Shown: positions 59,335 to 64,000 of the stretch, one piece after another
Numbering within the stretch: the first letter of the stretch is position 1
How the letters are laid out: every line of letters starts with the position of its first letter
The notes under the pieces: generated by a model
The model's input: the letters and a program-made list of their open reading frames with translations, nothing else
What the model was told of the DNA's origin: nothing
Database searches by the model: none
Program-made: the position numbers and the translations under genes
DNA from: Bordetella genomosp. 10
GTDB lineage: Bacteria; Pseudomonadota; Gammaproteobacteria; Burkholderiales; Burkholderiaceae_B
Length of the DNA stretch: 64,000 nt
Reading direction: 5' to 3'
Assembly: GCF_002261225.1 (NCBI RefSeq)
Contig: NZ_NEVM01000005.1
Coordinates: 620,001 to 684,000 of the forward strand

Positions 59335-61186
59335 GCAGGGTCTCCCGCCAGGCGGCGCGCTCCAGGGCCACCGTTTCGAAGGCACAAAAGCGGCTTTCGA
59401 TATCGCGCGGATCGATCAGGCCGAGAGAGGCCTTGTAGAGCGCGCAGGCCATGGCGGTCTTGCCGCGCATGTCGGCGTCGGCGATGGGCGCGGTGGCGCG
59501 CTCGCGCCACTGGCGGCGCAGGCGCACGTAATCGCGATTGCGCACGCTGCACAGGAAGGCCTCGTCCAGGCTCGGCTCTATCATTTCCGCCACCACGGTG
59601 CGGCCATTCAGTCCGCGCAGTTGCGGCAGGTCCGCCTGTTCGCAGGCGGGGCAGCCGGCGGGATTGCGCACGCGCAGCGACGCCGCGTCCAGCGCGTACA
59701 GGTCCAGCAGGCGCGCGGCCCAATTCCGGTGGCGCGCGCCATCGGCGCCGCGGTAGAGCGCGTCCAGGGGCAGCGCGCAAGCCGGGCATAGCCGCGGCAG
59801 CAAGGCCTGCCAGACCAGCAGCTTGAGCACGCCCGGGATAGCCAGGAAGTCGCGCGACACGCCGATGAAATCGGAAGCAAGGCGCTCGGGGATCATCCAG
59901 GCCGCGGCGGCGTGCGTCGTGGTGTAAAGGTTGACGCCGGATCCCGCCAGGTCCATGAACGCGCGCCCGGTTTCGGCGTCGCGTATTTCCCCCACCAGCA
60001 GGTCGTGCATGGCGCAGCGCTTGATGGTCCGCAGCTTGGCGTCGAACACCGACGGCGCGGACGCGTCCAGGCTGCGCCCCACGGTATTCTGCAAGGCATT
60101 GGCGATGAGGTATTCGACCGGGTCTTCCAGCGTGATGACCTTGCGCGTGGCGGGCAGGGACCGGATCAGGGCGGCGATGGTGGTCGACTTGCCGGCCCCC
60201 ACGGCGCCGGCCAGGACGACCGCGCCGCCGTCGGCCAGGCAGACGCGCCGCAGCATGTCGATCTGCGTGTCCAGATAGCCCAGCGCCTGCAGCGACCAGG
60301 CCGCGCCGTCGGCTTGGGGGCGCAGCACGCGCAGGCAGACGGACGGTCCGCTGTCTGCGGCCAGCGAGGTCCAGCGCAAGAGGACGGGGCTGCCGTCCAC
60401 CTCGATATCCAGGCGTCCCTGCTGTTCGATGCGCGGATCGAACACCGCGCCGTTGCCGCCACGCACGTCCATCCACGCAACGGCCAGCATTTCCATCAGG
60501 GTCGCGGTGGGCATATGGCGGAAACGCGCCGGCGTCACGTAGCTGCCGCCCAGCGTGTAGCGCACCTCCGATTCGGGACGTTGCAGGAACACGTTGAAAT
60601 GCACGTCGCTGGCGTTCTGCCTGACGCCCCAGGCGACAAGATCGACGAAGGCCGCGGCCAGCGCCGACTTGTGACGGTCCGCCAGCACCGCGCGGCGATT
60701 GCGCAGTTGATCGGCGCCGAGCTGGCCGCGCGCGACCGCCAGCAACAAGGCCGCGGGCAGCAGATAGCGGGAGGGCCGCGCCATGCGATAGCCCCGCCGC
60801 ACGATCAGGCGCTCCAGTTCGTCGGCCTGGTCGCCGGCGGCGTAGTCCGCGAGCAGGAATATCGCCACGGTGCCGTCGCGCAGCACCACCGGACAGAGAT
60901 GGCCCGACAACGCCGCCAGGTCGAACTCGTCGTTCAGGGGGCGCAGGAAGGCCGGCGACAGGCGCGCGATGTCGTCCTGGCTGGCCAGATGCGGCAGGCT
61001 GGCCGTGGATTTGGCGGCCGGCGTCGCGGCGGATACGGCAGCCGCGGCGGCGCTCGATTCGCGGCGCATGGTGGGCGCGGCGGCGACGGATTCATGGCGC
61101 GTGGTGGATGCCATGGCGCCTGTTTCGCGGCGCGCGGTGAGTGCCGTGGCGCTGGATTCGCGCGGTGGGGAGCGTCGCAGGAACAT
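59327..61186 (-). CDS. PilQ-like pilus assembly ATPase (GspE/VirB11 superfamily)
   Basis: The start is ATG 61186 with AGGAGG upstream, giving 619 aa. Walker A GAVGAGKSTTIAAL near residue 325, the Asp box TLEDPVEYLIANALQ, Walker B LLVGEIRDAETG and His-box region TTTHAAAAWM are intact, and a four-cysteine zinc site (PRLCPACALP, GCPACEQADLPQ) follows. It powers pilus extension. An N-terminal stretch of repeated ESSA/MRRES-like low complexity precedes the conserved part. In R64 this ATPase is called PilQ, not to be confused with the type IVa secretin. Confidence 0.85.
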   Translation of the reverse strand: MFLRRSPPRESSATALTARRETGAMASTTRHESVAAAPTMRRESSAAAAAVSAATPAAKSTASLPHLASQDDIARLSPAFLRPLNDEFDLAALSGHLCPVVLRDGTVAIFLLADYAAGDQADELERLIVRRGYRMARPSRYLLPAALLLAVARGQLGADQLRNRRAVLADRHKSALAAAFVDLVAWGVRQNASDVHFNVFLQRPESEVRYTLGGSYVTPARFRHMPTATLMEMLAVAWMDVRGGNGAVFDPRIEQQGRLDIEVDGSPVLLRWTSLAADSGPSVCLRVLRPQADGAAWSLQALGYLDTQIDMLRRVCLADGGAVVLAGAVGAGKSTTIAALIRSLPATRKVITLEDPVEYLIANALQNTVGRSLDASAPSVFDAKLRTIKRCAMHDLLVGEIRDAETGRAFMDLAGSGVNLYTTTHAAAAWMIPERLASDFIGVSRDFLAIPGVLKLLVWQALLPRLCPACALPLDALYRGADGARHRNWAARLLDLYALDAASLRVRNPAGCPACEQADLPQLRGLNGRTVVAEMIEPSLDEAFLCSVRNRDYVRLRRQWRERATAPIADADMRGKTAMACALYKASLGLIDPRDIESRFCAFETVALERAAWRETLHA

Positions 61187-61188
61187 GG

Positions 61189-61701
61189 TCAATGCCTCCT
61201 GGCTTCCGGCGCCGCCCCGGCGTCCAGGCAGGCGATGCGCGCGCCGTCGCCGCCTTGCAGGTGCACGCACTCGCCCAGCACGGCCGCCAGCGCATAGACG
61301 CCCGCCCCGCCGCCGGGCGCGTGCTCGGGCCACCGCTGGTCCTTGCGATAGCGCGCGATCTGGCCGTTGATGCGCACATCCACATGCAGGCGGCGTCCGA
61401 CGCCGTAGATGGCGGCGACGGCGACGCGATCGGCGTGGGCCGGTCCCCGCGCCGGCGCCGGTCCGGGCACGACGACGTCCACGCGGCCGCGATCAGCCGC
61501 CATGCCGCGGCGCGCGCGCAGCGCCGCCTCGGTCTCCGCCTGCAACAGCGCCTCCACGCTATCCGCGACGGGCCAAGCGCAGCCGGCATCCGGCGGCGGC
61601 GCGTCCGGCGCGGCGAAGACGGCCGCCGGCATCAACAGGACCGCGCATGGGCCCCATCGCCGCGCGCCATGCCGGCGCGGCAAGACTTCAATCCCTTTCA
61701 T
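61189..61701 (-). CDS. PilP-like type IVb pilus biogenesis protein
   Basis: 170 aa. A signal peptide (ARRWGPCAVLLMPAAVFAA) is followed by a small periplasmic domain with VDVVVPGPAPARG and AAIYGVGRRLHVDVRINGQI. Size, signal peptide and position between PilO2 and the ATPase match PilP of R64-type loci, which probably links the inner-membrane complex to the secretin. Similarity in sequence alone is weak. Overlaps PilO2 by 14 bp. Confidence 0.6.
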   Translation of the reverse strand: MKGIEVLPRRHGARRWGPCAVLLMPAAVFAAPDAPPPDAGCAWPVADSVEALLQAETEAALRARRGMAADRGRVDVVVPGPAPARGPAHADRVAVAAIYGVGRRLHVDVRINGQIARYRKDQRWPEHAPGGGAGVYALAAVLGECVHLQGGDGARIACLDAGAAPEARRH

Positions 61702-63001
61702 AGACCACTCCTTGCAATTGCGCCATCAACACGCTGCCCGCCGCCTCGGCGCGGCGGCCCGGCGTCAACGCCAGCGTGACCTCCTGCCAGGCCGCCTTCA
61801 CGGGCGGCGCCTGGAACAAGGCATAGGAACGCAACGGGCCGTGCAGCGACACGGGACGCGTGTACAGGACAGGAAGCCCGGCCGGCCGCGGCAGCGGGTG
61901 TCCGGCCTCGTCCAGCGGCGCGTCCAGGGGCAGGACCGCGGGCGCTCCCAGCGAAATGCGTCCAAAAGCCGGTTGCAGCCTTTGCAACATGCTGCCCAGG
62001 CGGATATCGCCATCCCGCTTGCGGCCGAGCGCCGCGGGCTCCAGGCCGCCGCCCTGCCCGGCCGCCACCCGCCAGGACACGCGCGCCTGTTCCAGCCCCT
62101 CGAAATGCGGCCCGTCGAAGCCGGCCTGGCCGCGCGCCGGCGGCGCTTCCGCGAAACGCCGGTTGCTGCCGGCCGGACTGACGCGCCGGTAGCGCGCCTG
62201 GCATATCCACGCCCGCGCCTGCGCCGCGCATCGCGCCGACGCCAGGTCCCAGCCCTGCGTGTGGACGGGAAGCTGCCGCAACGACAGGAAAACCTTGCCC
62301 AGTCCCGCGCCGTCGTGCAAAGGCAGCGCGGCGGCCTGGCGCGCCAATGCCGCCCGCCACGCCGCCACCGGATCGGCCGCATGGGCGGCCTGCGGCGCCG
62401 GCCGCCCCCAGTAACGCCAGGCCTGCCACGCCGTGCCCGTCAACAGGCCGGCCGCCAGCAGCACGCCGAAACCGCGCGCGCCGCCGGGCGGCAACGCTGC
62501 CCAGGGGCTGAGACGCCACAGCGTGGTGGAAAGGCCGAGATCGGCCGCCAGCGCCGCCAGGTCGAGATGGCGCAGCGCCGCGGCCAGGCCGGGATAAAGG
62601 GCCTCCAGTTCGGCCAGGGCGGCCAGGGCCTGCTCCCGATCGGCATAGAGGCGGTCGGTGCGCGCCATGACGGCGCCGTCCTGCGTCGCCACCAGCCAGG
62701 CCCGGCCTGTCTCCATCACCAGCATCCCGGCCGCCGTTCCTTGCGGAAAGGACTGCGCGAAGGCCTGCGCCGCGCTATGGCAGGGACGCGGGCGGCCCCG
62801 CAGGCGCGTGCAGCCGACGGCGGCCGCCCGCGTCCCGCCATGCACGTAGTGCGTGGCGCGGACTTCACGGGCGCGCCGCCGCGCCAGCGCATCCGGCCGG
62901 CTGCCCACCAGCGGAAACCAGCGCATGCCGAACACCAGCGCCGCGCCATCCTCCAGATCCATCCTCAACGCTTCATCCACCGCTTGCACTTCGGCCTCCA
63001 T
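61688..63001 (-). CDS. PilO2-like type IVb pilus biogenesis protein
   Basis: 437 aa. An N-terminal cytoplasmic part, a single membrane segment at about residues 175-195 (GVLLAAGLLTGTAWQAW) and a periplasmic domain with paired cysteines fit the PilO2 family of type IVb pili. AGGGATAC precedes the ATG at 63001. It follows pilN and precedes pilP, as in R64. Inner-membrane alignment is the likely role. Confidence 0.7.
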   Translation of the reverse strand: MEAEVQAVDEALRMDLEDGAALVFGMRWFPLVGSRPDALARRRAREVRATHYVHGGTRAAAVGCTRLRGRPRPCHSAAQAFAQSFPQGTAAGMLVMETGRAWLVATQDGAVMARTDRLYADREQALAALAELEALYPGLAAALRHLDLAALAADLGLSTTLWRLSPWAALPPGGARGFGVLLAAGLLTGTAWQAWRYWGRPAPQAAHAADPVAAWRAALARQAAALPLHDGAGLGKVFLSLRQLPVHTQGWDLASARCAAQARAWICQARYRRVSPAGSNRRFAEAPPARGQAGFDGPHFEGLEQARVSWRVAAGQGGGLEPAALGRKRDGDIRLGSMLQRLQPAFGRISLGAPAVLPLDAPLDEAGHPLPRPAGLPVLYTRPVSLHGPLRSYALFQAPPVKAAWQEVTLALTPGRRAEAAGSVLMAQLQGVVYERD

Positions 63002-63037
63002 GTATCCCTGGTGTCGTGTTTCGGAAGTTCGACACGT

Positions 63038-64000
63038 TCAACCTTCCTCGACCTGCGCGGTGACGATGACCACGGTGGTGCTGCGCCCGCTGGCCACCTG
63101 GTCGGCGCCGCCCAGCAGCAGCGGCGCGCGCGGGGCCAGCCGGCGCCGGTCGTACTCGTCCTGGCGGCGGTCGAAGCCCGAGATCACCATGGGCTCGCCG
63201 GGCCTCAGCGACACCTGCTGCACCATCCCGCTGCCGTCGATGGTGATCTGCTGCAATTCGATCTGGTGCTCGCGGCGGCCGAAGGTCAGGGTCTTGAGCG
63301 GCTGCGCCACCGTGTTGTCATAGGCGATGGACAACTGGATGCTGCCGTCGTCCTGCGCGTCGGGCACCAGCGTCAGGAAAGACCCGACGGTTTCCTGCTT
63401 CTGGCTGACCGACACGGCGGGCATCATGGCGCCCTGCCCCCTGCGGCCGCTGTCGCCGCTGCTGCCTTGCACCTGGTCGACGTAGGAGAAGGTCGTCCGC
63501 ACGGCATGGGTGACCGGCCGCCGGTTGAGCGTGAGCACCGGCACGCTGCTGTGGCGCACGACCGTGCCGGTGGCGCTCAAGGCGCCGATCAGCGCTTTCG
63601 ACGTGGCATAGGGTCCGTCCGCGACGCCCGCGTGCAATCGGCTGCCGGCCAGGGCGTCGGCCGCGCCGGCCGCCAGGGCCGCCGATGGCGAGGTGGCCGA
63701 TATGGCGGCCCTCGCGCTGGTGAAGACAGCGCTCCAGTCGATGCCCGTGCGCGCCTGGTCCCGCATGACGATGGTGATTTCCTCGAAGACCAGGCGGATG
63801 CGGCGCGTCAGCGCCCGGTTTTCGCCGTCGAGGAAGCGCGCGACGCGATCGAGCGCTTCCGGCGTGTCGGTGACGATGATGGACGCGGCCGCCCCCGGCA
63901 CCGCCGCCAGCACGCCGGCGCGGGTGAGAAAGGGTTCGAGACGCTGGCGCAAGGCCGATAGCGTGTCCTGCTCGCCCACCGACAAGGTGGTGTGCGAGGC
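63038..64000 (-). CDS. PilN-like type IVb pilus secretin, C-terminal part
   Basis: The gene runs off the right edge; at least 320 codons are present. VLTLNRRPVTHAVRTTFSYV and SLRPGEPMVISGFDRRQDE resemble the secretin domain of PilN/BfpB lipoproteins, with SVSQKQETVGSFLTLVPDAQ matching the amphipathic gate region. It would form the outer-membrane pore through which the pilus leaves. The lipobox and first secretin repeats lie outside the window. Followed by pilO2 after 36 bp. Confidence 0.8.
   Translation of the reverse strand, partial: ASHTTLSVGEQDTLSALRQRLEPFLTRAGVLAAVPGAAASIIVTDTPEALDRVARFLDGENRALTRRIRLVFEEITIVMRDQARTGIDWSAVFTSARAAISATSPSAALAAGAADALAGSRLHAGVADGPYATSKALIGALSATGTVVRHSSVPVLTLNRRPVTHAVRTTFSYVDQVQGSSGDSGRRGQGAMMPAVSVSQKQETVGSFLTLVPDAQDDGSIQLSIAYDNTVAQPLKTLTFGRREHQIELQQITIDGSGMVQQVSLRPGEPMVISGFDRRQDEYDRRRLAPRAPLLLGGADQVASGRSTTVVIVTAQVEEG

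Overview
The window is a GC-rich chromosomal segment. It looks like a betaproteobacterium of the Alcaligenaceae, close to Bordetella or Achromobacter. Three things suggest this: the block hisC-hfq-hflX-hflK-hflC-hisZ-purA-phosphoribosyltransferase joined to ndk-rlmN-rodZ-ispG-hisS-yfgM-bamB-der, a Bug-type solute receptor, and a sigma-70 with a lysine/alanine-rich N-terminal extension. The species was not determined.

Layout. (1) Bases 1-19860 are an exopolysaccharide cluster of the Wzx/Wzy and EpsF/EpsG/EpsL type. It holds the end of manC, an initiating sugar-phosphate transferase, an outer-membrane barrel, a WecG-type transferase, a Wza-like exporter, a GMC oxidoreductase/epimerase/glycosyltransferase module, an acyltransferase, a flippase, two GT2 enzymes, a secreted glycosidase, a Wzy-like polymerase, a degenerate EpsG ATPase and an EpsF chain-length protein. 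(2) 20158-25673 is tRNA-Ile2(CAU) plus rpoD, dnaG and rpsU, the macromolecular synthesis operon, with an unusual 661-bp dnaG-rpoD gap containing a long hairpin. (3) 25681-42227 is a minus-strand housekeeping block: purines, histidine, HflKC/HflX, Hfq, Der, BamB, HisS, IspG, RlmN, Ndk. (4) valS runs divergently and ends at a strong terminator. (5) 45519-49231 carries a Bug receptor, an argininosuccinate-lyase-like enzyme and a LysR regulator. (6) 49233-50547 is a 1.3-kb islet with a wHTH-nucleotidyltransferase/HEPN pair. It lies between two perfect 51-bp copies of the trmD 3' end and behind a double palindromic operator. (7) 50497-56214 holds trmD-rimM-rpsP, a divergent hemC-like gene, a TusA-like gene and alaS. 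(8) 56350 to the right edge is a type IVb pilus locus in the R64 plasmid order pilN-O-P-Q-R-S-V.

How the parts work together. Region 1 would charge undecaprenyl phosphate, build and acylate a repeat unit, flip and polymerise it, set chain length and export it. Region 8 would assemble a thin pilus. The translation and replication core between them is conserved, and the trmD islet is the clearest mark of horizontal acquisition. The best candidates for something new are that islet, the EpsG protein whose nucleotide-binding motifs look dead, the second hemC-like gene, and the hairpin ahead of rpoD. All functions come from motif reading of translated sequence; no database search was run.
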